64,000 bases of DNA from Flavobacterium sp. (GTDB lineage Bacteria; Bacteroidota; Bacteroidia; Flavobacteriales; Flavobacteriaceae), in NCBI RefSeq assembly GCF_004295795.1, contig NZ_SEBR01000008.1:1-64000 (forward strand), written 5' to 3'. The position numbers and the translations under genes are program-made. The notes below the pieces were generated by a model. It was not told where the DNA came from. It searched no databases and saw nothing but the letters and a program-made list of their open reading frames with translations. Positions 53,323 to 62,115 of the stretch are shown one piece after another; the stretch's first letter is position 1; each line of letters starts with the position of its first letter.

Positions 53323-54705
53323 TCAGTATCCGGGATTTTGGGAACCAAGGTTCGGGTTGCGCAGCAACTCTGTCTCGGGTATTGGCAAAAGCACATCGGT
53401 GGCATCCCAGTTCGGCTTTACTGCGCCTAGCACCGCATCAGCTATCCCAAATCTTTTCAGGTCAAAAAAGCGGTGTCCCATTTCGGTAAAAAGCTCCACT
53501 CTTCTTTCCTGCAGCACGGCATCCAAGATAGCCTGTTGCCCAACTACTGTCGTGGCCACAAGTCCGGCACGGAGTCTTACGGCATCCAAATCTTCTTTTG
53601 CGCCCGTAAGCTCGCCCTGTCTTGCACGCGCTTCTGCCCTTATCAGGTAAATCTCACCAATGCGCATCATTACGGAATTTTCCATCGAAAAAGAACTTAT
53701 GCCTTGTTGTTTGTATTTGAAGGCGTGATACCAAATCTCGCTTCCATTGGTTATGGCTTTAGTCCAAGCGGCTTCCCGCCCGTCGTTGGGTTCAAAAGAA
53801 TTCATCAATTCTGTTGTCAATGCCATATTAGGTGGCGGGCCCGCCAAGAAAATAAAAGTCGCGGCCTCCAGCGTGTTTGCCGTACCTGAGATTGGCGCCA
53901 ATTTCCAAATTGTCTCGTTGCTCGAAACCGAAAACACATCGTTCAAATTGGGATTGAGACCAAAAAGTGCGGTGTTGTTCAGTACTGCCGAAGCCGCATT
54001 TGAAGCCTCTGCCCATTGCCCTGAATACAGGTAGACCCTTGCGAGAAATGCCTGAGCAGCCCACTTATCCGGTTTTGTACGGCCAAATCCGGCGGCAGTC
54101 TCCGGTAATAAAGCGAGGGACTGCTCCAAATCATCACGAACCTGTGCATAAACCTGTTCGACTGAAAGTCGGGATACGGCGGAATTGACCGCGTAATCGG
54201 TCGTGGTGATGTAAGGAATACCTCCGTAAAGATTGGCCAGATAAAAATGCAGCCAAGCCCTTACGAATAAAGCCTCGCCTTTAAGCCTGTCCTTGTCGGC
54301 CTGCGGAATGGGCGATGCTGCCCCCACGCCTTCAATGACGGAATTAGCGGCATAAATTTGGTTGTAGCTCACCGACCACAATGTACTTACCTGTGGTTCG
54401 GTAGCGAGCAAACTGTTGTTGAAAAAGAAATCCAAGCTTGTTCCTGCCAGACCATAATAGTCCATTTCGTCTGCATAGCCACCCATCAAGCTCGAGATTC
54501 CCGTTGGGGATCCGGTAACGATTCCGTTATCCCGCAAACCGGCATAGACGTAAGCCATTGCGGCATTGGCCGTGGCCGTACTTTGAAAAACACCTTGGGA
54601 CGTAAGTTGGGAAGTTGGCATATCCACCTCCACAAAACTGTCGCACCCTATAAGCAGCAAAATCGTCACTGCCGCCGCCATTCTTTTATATAAAAACTCT
54701 TTCAT
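53323..54705 (-). CDS. SusD/RagB-family outer-membrane lipoprotein
   Basis: 460 residues with lipobox LLIGC (about 17-21). The tetratricopeptide-like core includes KDRLKGEALFVRAWLHFYLANLYGG, the usual RagB/SusD segment, and the C-terminal RRVELFTEMGHRFFDLKRFG. SusD proteins cap the SusC transporter and bind the substrate. The ragAB-like pairing with a peptidase suggests peptides rather than glycans as substrate. Lies ten bases after the susC stop. Confidence 0.92.
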   Translation of the reverse strand: MKEFLYKRMAAAVTILLLIGCDSFVEVDMPTSQLTSQGVFQSTATANAAMAYVYAGLRDNGIVTGSPTGISSLMGGYADEMDYYGLAGTSLDFFFNNSLLATEPQVSTLWSVSYNQIYAANSVIEGVGAASPIPQADKDRLKGEALFVRAWLHFYLANLYGGIPYITTTDYAVNSAVSRLSVEQVYAQVRDDLEQSLALLPETAAGFGRTKPDKWAAQAFLARVYLYSGQWAEASNAASAVLNNTALFGLNPNLNDVFSVSSNETIWKLAPISGTANTLEAATFIFLAGPPPNMALTTELMNSFEPNDGREAAWTKAITNGSEIWYHAFKYKQQGISSFSMENSVMMRIGEIYLIRAEARARQGELTGAKEDLDAVRLRAGLVATTVVGQQAILDAVLQERRVELFTEMGHRFFDLKRFGIADAVLGAVKPNWDATDVLLPIPETELLRNPNLGSQNPGY

Positions 54706-54715
54706 GATTTTCTTA

Positions 54716-57700
54716 TTAAAGTGTGAGGTTAAGTCCCGCAGTGAACACGCGCAAAGGCGGCGTGAATCCTAGTGTGCGGAATTCGGGATCGGCTCCTTTG
54801 TAAGAGGTTAAAGTGAGCACGTTTTGCCCTTGTAGTGAAACGCGGCAGCCTACGCTACCCGTCCATCGTTTGGGAACGTCATAGGTCAATGACACATTCT
54901 TGAGCCTTATGTAGGAAGCATCGCTTATGGCCGCATCACTGGCAATGAAACGCGAGAAAGGAACATTCGTGGCCGGGTTCGCACCTGCCGTCAGAATTTG
55001 ATATGGCGCGTCGTCTCCCGCTTGTGACCAATGGTTGACCACCTCGGCGGGTTGGTTGCTCATTGTTCCGGGACGCCCGAACATTGCTTTGGAATTGTAG
55101 TTTTCCTGTTTCACGAACTGGAAAAGGAAATCGAGTTGTACGGGTCCATATCGAATCTGGTTCTGTATTCCTCCAAAAAATTTCGGGTTCAGGTCTTTTA
55201 TGGTCTGCCTGTCGTCAGGAGCGGAAATTATCCCGTCGCCGTTCACGTCCGCAAAGGTATAGATGCCCGTTTGCGGATCGAGTCCCGTATACTTGAACAC
55301 CTTTACGATGTTGAGCGGCTGCCCAATTACGTATTGGTTCACGTAGCTTGTACTTTCAAGCCCCGGAAACGAGAGCAGCTTGTTTTTCGAAGTGGAAAAA
55401 TTGATGTCTGTCGTCCACGAGAACTTATCACGCTTTATGTTGATTGTCCTAAGCGTAAGTTCAACGCCGCTGTTCTCGACCTCGGCACCCAAATTGGCTT
55501 GCAACGAATTGAATCCCGTGGTGGCCGGAAGCGGGATTCCCACGAGTTGGTTGGACGAGCGGTTGCGATACCATGCCCAAGTCAAGAAAATTCGGTCGTT
55601 CAGCACGCCCGTCTCGAGTGCGATCTCGAGTTTCTTGTTTTCTTCCCACCCGAAATCAGGGTTATAGAGCCGCGTTGGCTGCAGGCCTATGATACCTTCG
55701 TATGTAATGCCCGTGGTAGAAAAGGTATTCAGGAACTGGTAGTTGCCAATCTGGTCGTTACCGGTTGTGCCGTAACTTGCGCGAAGCTTGCCAAAACTTA
55801 GGAAAGCATTATCCCGTAACCATTGCTCGTTCGAGAATATCCAAGCTGCGCCTACGGCACCAAAGTTGGCGAACTGCCTGCCCGGACCAAAACGGCTCGA
55901 ACCGTCTCGCCTTCCTGTAAAATTCACGATAAACCGCTTGTCCCAATTGAGGTTGGCTCTGCCAAAAATCGCTTGGTACTTGTACTCAGATTCGTTGTCC
56001 AGCATAACCTGCGTATAGGATGCCGCCGCAAGATTATAGATCAGGCTGTTCGAGGGAAACCCGCTTCCCATTAGTGCCAGTTGGCCATTGTCCTGCTTTT
56101 GGAAAGTGCTTCCGGCCAAGAGTTCAAGACGGGCTTTTCCCAAATTCCTTTTCCAATCCAGTTGCGGCTCCACGATCCAGGACTGCCTTTCGGTGCGGCT
56201 CACGAAAATCGAGGAAAAGCTCGGTGTGAAATTGAACGATGGATTGTAGATTGTAGAGGGTGTCGTGTTCCTCTCCTTATGATTCAAACTCGTATAGCCC
56301 AAATTCACCTTGGCCTGAAAACCTAACGGCAAACGATAGGACAAGACCATGTTCGAAACTAGGTCGTTCGACTTGGCAAGCGACTTCCCGTATTGCGATG
56401 CCAAAGGATTGGTAAAGGTGTTATTTTCCCAATTCAGTTCGCCATCTCCAGTGTACAAGGCTGGCGCATTTGGCGGTGTACTCATGGCGGCGGCCGTTAG
56501 GTCGCGAGACGGTTGGTCGTTATCTTGCAAAGTGTAACCCGCAGAAAAGTTCACGTTGAAATCACCGTCTGTCGAGGTGTGGTTAAGATTTACGCGAATG
56601 TTTCCTTTTTTGTAAGCAAAGTCTCCCGGAAATACCGTTGTTTCCTTGTTGAAGTTTCCGCTTATCATAAATTGCGTATACTCGCTGCCACCTGAAAGCG
56701 AGGAACTGAGATTCGTGATCTCGGCAGTGCCGCCCAACAATTCCTTTTGCCAGTCCGTGTATCTATTTTGATCCCACGTTCCGTTGATGTCATAAGCGAT
56801 CGCAGGAATTGTCGTAAAGCCGTCATTGGTAAAGGCCTCGGCGCGCATGGCCAAGTACTGCTCTGTATTCATGAGCTTCATAAATCTTGTCACCTCCCCT
56901 ATCCCTTTAGACATGTTGGCCGTGAATGTCGTCTTGCCCTTTTTGCCTTTTTTTGTGGTCACGAGCACCACGCCGTTCGCGCCTCTCGAACCGTAGATCG
57001 CGGTCGCATCAGCGTCCTTAAGTACCTCAAGACTCTCGATGTCGCCTGGGTTCAGGTTGTTGAGCGGACTGGTCGTCGTGGGGTGTATCGTGTTGCTTTG
57101 AACATAGCCGATGGATTCTGACGAATACGGCACTCCATCGATAATGTATAGCGGCGCGTTACCGTCAGCCCTCAGGCTGTTAATCCCCCTAATCTGCAAA
57201 TTGAAACCACCTCCTGGCGTTCCCGTGGTTTGGGTGATGTTGACACCTGCAAGCCTTCCCTGCATGGCGGCCAAAGTATTGCTTACCGGTTGGGTAGCAA
57301 TTTCCTTGCTAGAAATTTTGGCAATACTGCCCGTGCGCTCGCTTTCCTTCACATTGTAGTACCCGGCATTTACCGTCACTTCCTGCAAAGCGGTAACATC
57401 TTCCTCAAGATTGATTACCAACGGCTCGTAATTTCGTACCGTTAGTTCCTGGGTCTTGTAGCCTACGTAGGTAATCACTAACGTATCATCGGTAGTTGCC
57501 GCGATACTGAAATTTCCCATGTTGTCTGTAATGGTAGTGGCTGTCTTGCCTTTTACAGCGATTGTGACTCCGGATAGCGCGCCCTGGTTGTCGGTCACCA
57601 TTCCCATGAGGATTTGTTGGGTCGCTTGTTGCAAGCCTTTTGGTGGTGGTAAGCGCCATTCTAAAGCGGATGCGCTTGCATGTTCCGCTACGCTCAGCGA

Positions 57701-57742
57701 CAACAATAGCAGTGCCGCCCTACGCAATGAAAAGTTTTTCAT
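54716..57742 (-). CDS. SusC/RagA-family TonB-dependent transporter
   Basis: 1008 residues. A signal sequence (residues 1 to about 25), a carboxypeptidase-regulatory-like domain (GMVTDNQGALSGVTIAVKG to VNLEED-type end), the plug (GRLAGVNITQTTGTPGGG, LRADGNAPLYIIDGVP, ESLEVLKDADATAIYGSRGANGVVLVTT) and a 22-strand barrel ending LGFTPPLRVFTAGLNLTL. It pumps bound ligands across the outer membrane with TonB. First gene of the operon; preceded by the structured leader at 57963-58090. Confidence 0.95.
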   Translation of the reverse strand: MKNFSLRRAALLLLSLSVAEHASASALEWRLPPPKGLQQATQQILMGMVTDNQGALSGVTIAVKGKTATTITDNMGNFSIAATTDDTLVITYVGYKTQELTVRNYEPLVINLEEDVTALQEVTVNAGYYNVKESERTGSIAKISSKEIATQPVSNTLAAMQGRLAGVNITQTTGTPGGGFNLQIRGINSLRADGNAPLYIIDGVPYSSESIGYVQSNTIHPTTTSPLNNLNPGDIESLEVLKDADATAIYGSRGANGVVLVTTKKGKKGKTTFTANMSKGIGEVTRFMKLMNTEQYLAMRAEAFTNDGFTTIPAIAYDINGTWDQNRYTDWQKELLGGTAEITNLSSSLSGGSEYTQFMISGNFNKETTVFPGDFAYKKGNIRVNLNHTSTDGDFNVNFSAGYTLQDNDQPSRDLTAAAMSTPPNAPALYTGDGELNWENNTFTNPLASQYGKSLAKSNDLVSNMVLSYRLPLGFQAKVNLGYTSLNHKERNTTPSTIYNPSFNFTPSFSSIFVSRTERQSWIVEPQLDWKRNLGKARLELLAGSTFQKQDNGQLALMGSGFPSNSLIYNLAAASYTQVMLDNESEYKYQAIFGRANLNWDKRFIVNFTGRRDGSSRFGPGRQFANFGAVGAAWIFSNEQWLRDNAFLSFGKLRASYGTTGNDQIGNYQFLNTFSTTGITYEGIIGLQPTRLYNPDFGWEENKKLEIALETGVLNDRIFLTWAWYRNRSSNQLVGIPLPATTGFNSLQANLGAEVENSGVELTLRTINIKRDKFSWTTDINFSTSKNKLLSFPGLESTSYVNQYVIGQPLNIVKVFKYTGLDPQTGIYTFADVNGDGIISAPDDRQTIKDLNPKFFGGIQNQIRYGPVQLDFLFQFVKQENYNSKAMFGRPGTMSNQPAEVVNHWSQAGDDAPYQILTAGANPATNVPFSRFIASDAAISDASYIRLKNVSLTYDVPKRWTGSVGCRVSLQGQNVLTLTSYKGADPEFRTLGFTPPLRVFTAGLNLTL

Positions 57743-57962
57743 ACTTTGGTAAGGTTAAATGAAACGTTTGTTTTGTTTTTCGCTTGGCTCTCTATCTGTT
57801 TTGGACGACGTGGTAGAGGGCTTTTTTTTCACTCACGCGCAATGATTTTTGGTCACGAAATCGATTGCGAACAGTAAATAGTTTTTAGTTTTTGGTCATA
57901 GGCATTTCCAGTTTAATTGGGTTAGTGCAATTAAATGAGCCTACGCGGTGTGGTATTAAAAA

Positions 57963-58090
57963 GGCGTGGGACTCAGCTTATCGCATCAGTGGCACTGGTA
58001 TACCCGCACGCAAATAAGTGAGCCCACGCCCGGGTCGTGAGCAGGTCACTTATCCTCTTGCGTGCATAAAAATTACCAGTTTTCTGATGC
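57963..58090 (-). promoter_or_regulatory. Nested stem-loop in the susC leader
   Basis: Four perfect nested stems: 57983-57989/58084-58090 (7), 57994-58000/58074-58080 (7), 58006-58013/58058-58065 (8), 58014-58021/58046-58053 (8). A competing pairing exists: GGCGTGGGACTCAGCTTA (57963-57980) with TAAGTGAGCCCACGCC (58015-58030). It lies in the inferred 5' leader of susC. Apart from it and the promoter, 57743-58260 shows no gene. Confidence 0.7.
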
Positions 58091-58132
58091 AAGATTCAAA
58101 GCGAATGCTTCAATTTTTAGTATGAAGAATCG

Positions 58133-58161
58133 CAAAAATATTTAATTCGGTGCAAAGTCAA
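58133..58161 (-). promoter_or_regulatory. Promoter of susC operon
   Basis: On the minus strand, TTG at 58161-58159, an 18-base spacer and TATTTTTG at 58140-58133. The transcript would start near 58126 and have a leader of about 380 bases. Confidence 0.7.
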
Positions 58162-58208
58162 CGACCTAACGCATTCGAATTGTGCGAATATAGCAAATCA
58201 AATTGTTT

Positions 58209-58228
58209 TGTTATAAGTTCTTATAACA
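58209..58228 (+). promoter_or_regulatory. Palindromic operator of XRE gene
   Basis: TGTTATAA (58209-58216) and TTATAACA (58221-58228) with a 4-base spacer, 33 bases before the ATG. Related TTATAA half-sites recur at 58532-58537 and 58543-58549, before the small ORF and the GTPase operon. Confidence 0.6.
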
Positions 58229-58260
58229 TTTTTTTCTTCAATTTTTACGCTTTTTGTTTT

Positions 58261-58503
58261 ATGGTCAAACCAAAAGACATAAGGCTAATTCAATTTGGTG
58301 CTCACGTCAGAAGCATCCGAAAAGGTTTGAATTTAAGTCAAGATGAGGTTGCTGCCAGAACTAACTTAACAAAGAGCAATTTGAGTGAAATTGAACGGGG
58401 GAATAGAAATCTTGCGTTTACGACGCTTTTGGAAATTGCAAAAGGTTTAGATGTAGAACCGAAAAAGTTGTTAGATTTTAAAATCGATCTAGGAATGGAT
58501 TAG
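58261..58503 (+). CDS. XRE-family regulator
   Basis: 80 residues from the ATG at 58261; the frame before it is leader and operator. Nearly the whole protein is a Cro/C1-type helix-turn-helix: FGAHVRSIRKGLNLSQDEVAARTNLTKSNLSEIERGNRNLAFTTLLEIAKGLDVEPKKLL. AT-rich. Probably represses itself and possibly the downstream conflict operon. Confidence 0.85.
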   Translation: MVKPKDIRLIQFGAHVRSIRKGLNLSQDEVAARTNLTKSNLSEIERGNRNLAFTTLLEIAKGLDVEPKKLLDFKIDLGMD

Positions 58504-58504
58504 T

Positions 58505-58528
58505 AAGATGCTGAGAGGCATCTTTTTT
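58505..58528 (+). terminator. Terminator after XRE gene
   Basis: AAGATGC (58505-58511) pairs with GCATCTT (58518-58524), then more T residues. Confidence 0.75.
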
Positions 58529-58636
58529 GTTTTATAAAACTTTTATAACGCTCATATTTTTGGGGTTATGGTTTCCCGTAATTGTTCATGTCTTTTTATA
58601 ATAAATTTGAATCGTTACATATTAATAATAAATATC

Positions 58637-58760
58637 ATGGCACTTAAACCAGGACCTAAAAGAATCGCAGACTCATCCGGTAAACCAGACAGAAGGCAAC
58701 GATAACAAGTCAACACCAGGCAATACTCCCCCCTAGAAGCCGCCTGTACGTATGAAAAAA
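58637..58760 (+). pseudogene. Truncated small protein gene
   Basis: ATG at 58637 gives only 22 codons (MALKPGPKRIADSSGKPD...). Right after the stop another frame continues in similar style (STPGNTPP, then KPPVR) broken by a stop. I read it as a frameshifted small gene. It is followed by a terminator. Confidence 0.35.
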
Positions 58761-58773
58761 TGAAATATTAAAA

Positions 58774-58797
58774 AAAAGATGTTGAAAGGCATCTTTT
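58774..58797 (+). terminator. Weak terminator
   Basis: AAAAGATG (58774-58781) pairs with CATCTTTT (58790-58797). The stretch 58798-59027 has no gene and must hold the GTPase operon promoter. Confidence 0.55.
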
Positions 58798-59027
58798 CAT
58801 TTAGAAAATTATTGTTTCAGTCAAATCAAATTGCCTTTTAAAATTTGAATGCCAAATTGACAGTTCCTAAATATTACAAATGTTTTATTAAAAAATGTTA
58901 GGAAATTATGGCAGTTTCATTTTAAAGGCACAGATTATGTCATTATCGCAAACGTTAGCTTAAATTTCTGTGCATTTCTCGAAGGCGACAATTATAAAAC
59001 TATTTTTTTTAGCAAACATAACAATAT

Positions 59028-60293
59028 ATGGAAAGTAAATTACTTCAGCCATTCCTTCAAGCTGGTCTGTTGGATATTGGTGACAATGACGAGAGACTGG
59101 AACATATTACCAAATCGATCGAGAATTTGCGTGCAAAATTGATTGCAGACAAAAAAGTTCTTATTTCGTATACCTTAGTCGCCCTGGATCCGCAAATTAC
59201 AGATACCGAACAAGTTTTGGTCGACACAGAAACAGTGGTATCAAACCATTGGAAAGCGCTCCGCTCAAAATTTACCGAGAGACCTATACCGTTGCTCCGC
59301 GCAGTCATTCTCAACGCTCTTTATGATATTGCTGCAGAAGACCCCAAAATTGCAAGGATTATTTATTTAACAGCCACGAACTTTTATCCGTTTGCCAAAT
59401 TGGGAAGGGAGAAAGCAATCGTCGAGCAAATTTTGTATGAACTTGGAGAAACTGCTGAAAAAGATGCCGTCAAAGAGTGGTCGCTTGAATCGGCACAACC
59501 TGAATTGAAAATACCTACCCTGAAGGTTAGCGGTTTGAAATTTGAAAAAACTAAAGTAGATTCCAAAAGGTTGACATCAGCCCTTTTAGTTGCTGCGCAA
59601 AATGACCCATCTGGTCATGGGCCAGAACACGGAGGAAGATCGAGTTGGTCTCAACACTTTTCAGAAAAGGCAAGTGAGGCCATACGAATTGCTGTAGAAC
59701 ATTCATTTGATGAATTTAGCAAATCGCTTACGCCAATTTCTCTTGAAACGCCTATAAATAAGTTTTTTACAGATTTTAAGGCTTCGCTTGATAATACACT
59801 TAAAGCATCCTTTACATCTATTGAAGCCGTCGAGCGGAGAAGCAAATTATTGTGGTGGAAGGAAACTATGTATTCGACATCTCTGGGAAATAGCTACCGA
59901 ACCACTAATAAATTCATCCAGCCATTTGTTATGGCTCATGATTTATATCAGCAATTACCAGCCATTGTGCCGGTAAGTGTTGATTTTTTGCTCCGAGACA
60001 CATTCTTGGCCGTGGAAAAATCAGCGGATGAAAAGATGACTTTTAAGGAACTTTTAAAGTCCTTGGATATAAAAGACAACAAATCCCAGTTGGCTCACCA
60101 TCTTGATGATGCCGAGCCTTCCGAAAACCGCATTTCAATTACCAATTATTTGCGTTTAGTTGTTCACGGCAAGGCAACTACCAAGATGTTAAAACAGTAT
60201 ACGGGTATTGATGAATCCGAAACAATTTCTCTGAACGACATCGCCGTTATGTTGCTACATGATTTAATGGCAGAGTACTTAACAACACGATAA
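59028..60293 (+). CDS. GASH-like helical protein of GTPase system
   Basis: 421 residues, almost entirely helical, no membrane segment or enzyme motif. The N-terminal 170 residues include LLRAVILNALYDIAAEDPKIARIIYLTATNFYPFAKLGREK; the C-terminal 100 end with NYLRLVVHGKATTKMLKQYTG and MLLHDLMAEYL. Its position as first gene, one base before a Cys-cluster GTPase, matches the GTPase-associated system helical (GASH) proteins that accompany double-GTPase systems. I assign it by gene order and helical style rather than by a motif. Likely a structural or effector-linking component. Confidence 0.6.
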   Translation: MESKLLQPFLQAGLLDIGDNDERLEHITKSIENLRAKLIADKKVLISYTLVALDPQITDTEQVLVDTETVVSNHWKALRSKFTERPIPLLRAVILNALYDIAAEDPKIARIIYLTATNFYPFAKLGREKAIVEQILYELGETAEKDAVKEWSLESAQPELKIPTLKVSGLKFEKTKVDSKRLTSALLVAAQNDPSGHGPEHGGRSSWSQHFSEKASEAIRIAVEHSFDEFSKSLTPISLETPINKFFTDFKASLDNTLKASFTSIEAVERRSKLLWWKETMYSTSLGNSYRTTNKFIQPFVMAHDLYQQLPAIVPVSVDFLLRDTFLAVEKSADEKMTFKELLKSLDIKDNKSQLAHHLDDAEPSENRISITNYLRLVVHGKATTKMLKQYTGIDESETISLNDIAVMLLHDLMAEYLTTR

Positions 60294-60294
60294 G

Positions 60295-61260
60295 ATGGCT
60301 GGAAATTGTAGCAGGGAAGATTGCTATCCCGAAGAAACGGGATGTAACCACGAAGGATGCGATATTCTTTCAGAGTGTAAATTTTATAAAAAGACGGGCG
60401 AGGCCAATTCTGATCAAACCCAAAGCGAAACAGATGCTGAATCGTACTTGCGAGTACCTTGGACTGGCAACTCAGTTGGATTACAGGATTTGAACTTTTT
60501 GTCGGCAACATCTAAAATTACTATCATAGGTATAACAGGTGTCGCCAGCGCAGGAAAGACAACTTATTTGGCCACACTCTATTGCTTGTTGCGAAACGGG
60601 CGTACGATCGGCGACTACCATTTTGCGGGGTCCCTTACATTGAGTGGCTGGGAAAATCTATCTTGGTATCTGAGCTGGAAAGAGAAAAATAGCATTCAAT
60701 TCCCACCACACACAAGTAGTAATTCTGGTCGAATCCCAGGGCTATTGCATCTATCGTTGCGAAATGGTGCAGGAGAAAAAAAGGAATTGATATTTACGGA
60801 TGCTCCCGGCGAATGGTTCGACAGTTGGGCCTTTAACCAGAATGATCCAAATGCCGCTGGAGCTGTATGGATCCATAAAAATGCCGATGGTTTCCTTTTA
60901 TTTTCTGACTGCGAATTACTCTCTGGTGAAGAATTGGGAAAATCGCGAAAGCAAATTAAAATGGTAGCCGATAGAATTAAGCAAAATTTGAGCGAACGCC
61001 CGTTTGGATTAATTTGGTCAAAATCTGACATTCCCCTCGACGACGAGATAGTCGAACAGATTTCAGGATATATACGCAATTCTCCAATTTCGAACTACCT
61101 GGAATTTAAGACGAGTGTCCGCGAAGGTGACGACTCCATTTTCCATAATAATATTCTTAAAAGCATTTCATGGATTTTAGAAGTGCTTTCGAAGGAATCT
61201 AACATTATGCCACCAGTTGGCCACCACAACCCATCGGATATGTTCCTTTCAAAGCGATAA
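60295..61260 (+). CDS. TRAFAC-type GTPase with N-terminal Cys cluster (double-GTPase system)
   Basis: 321 residues. The first 30 residues hold C5, C10, C17, H19, C22 and C28, probably a zinc site. The GTPase core has G1 GVASAGKTT at 82-90, G3 DAPGE at 169-173 and G4 SKSD at 242-245. No transmembrane segment. The motifs fit a TRAFAC-class GTPase; the partnered second GTPase gene follows after two bases. I relate it to the DO-GTPase2 family of the predicted conflict systems by context and motif layout. Confidence 0.75.
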   Translation: MAGNCSREDCYPEETGCNHEGCDILSECKFYKKTGEANSDQTQSETDAESYLRVPWTGNSVGLQDLNFLSATSKITIIGITGVASAGKTTYLATLYCLLRNGRTIGDYHFAGSLTLSGWENLSWYLSWKEKNSIQFPPHTSSNSGRIPGLLHLSLRNGAGEKKELIFTDAPGEWFDSWAFNQNDPNAAGAVWIHKNADGFLLFSDCELLSGEELGKSRKQIKMVADRIKQNLSERPFGLIWSKSDIPLDDEIVEQISGYIRNSPISNYLEFKTSVREGDDSIFHNNILKSISWILEVLSKESNIMPPVGHHNPSDMFLSKR

Positions 61261-61262
61261 AT

Positions 61263-62114
61263 ATGTCAGAAAATAAAAATAATATTTTGATTATTGGAGG
61301 TCCAAATGTGGGTAAAACGCATTTTGGAGGTCAGCTTTACGGCAGATTACAAGCCCGGTCAGACTTTTACAAAATTGTGTCACCTCCTGAAAACTTAAGT
61401 ATCTTCAAGGAGGTTTTGGAAGCCTTAAACGACGGAAGGGCTGCAGATCACACCAACGTAAATTTAAATGAAATTCTTGAATTAGAGGTCGAAGATACAA
61501 CTGGGGAAAAAATCTCTTTCAACTTCCCGGATTACGGGGGTGAACAAATTAAGGCCATGGTGAGTGATCGCCGTGTTGGCAAGTCATGGAAAGACCAGAT
61601 TGAAAAGAGTGACTCGTGGATGCTCTTTATTCGGTTAGATGAGATTGTCCCCTTAGAAGACATAATAAATCGTGGGATTCCCGACGTGAAAGTGCTCGCT
61701 GAAAGAAATAAAACCGCAACTGCAATCCTTGAACTTTCCGACGCTGCTCACTATGCCGAACTGATGCAAATTCTGTTGTATGCAAAAAAAGTGCCTACCC
61801 GCCAGAAAATTGTAGTTCCTAAATTAACGGTTGTCTTGTCTTGCTATGATTTAATGGAGGAGCAGGCAAAAGGAAAGTTGCCAAAACAATTGCTTGAAGA
61901 AAAACTGCCATTATTTTGGAACTATTTATCACATGTTTGGCAACCTGATGCATTAGCCGTGATTGGTTTATCAGCAACCGAAAAAACGCTTGACAAAAAA
62001 AATATAGATAAAGATTTTGTTAAACGTGGGCCCGAAAAATTTGGTTATATCATAACGAACGACGGCAAAAAAGAATCCGATTTAACGCTTGCCATAGCAT
62101 CATTCCTTCAATAA
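61263..62114 (+). CDS. Second GTPase of the double-GTPase system
   Basis: 283 residues. G1 GGPNVGKT at 12-19 and G3 DYGGE at 90-94 are clear. The G4 position reads SCYD (193-196), an atypical form that may reflect altered guanine specificity or the family's own variant. It is likely the DO-GTPase1-type partner of the preceding protein; two different GTPases could form a heterodimer and switch together. One base separates it from the next gene. Confidence 0.75.
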   Translation: MSENKNNILIIGGPNVGKTHFGGQLYGRLQARSDFYKIVSPPENLSIFKEVLEALNDGRAADHTNVNLNEILELEVEDTTGEKISFNFPDYGGEQIKAMVSDRRVGKSWKDQIEKSDSWMLFIRLDEIVPLEDIINRGIPDVKVLAERNKTATAILELSDAAHYAELMQILLYAKKVPTRQKIVVPKLTVVLSCYDLMEEQAKGKLPKQLLEEKLPLFWNYLSHVWQPDALAVIGLSATEKTLDKKNIDKDFVKRGPEKFGYIITNDGKKESDLTLAIASFLQ

Positions 62115-62115
62115 T

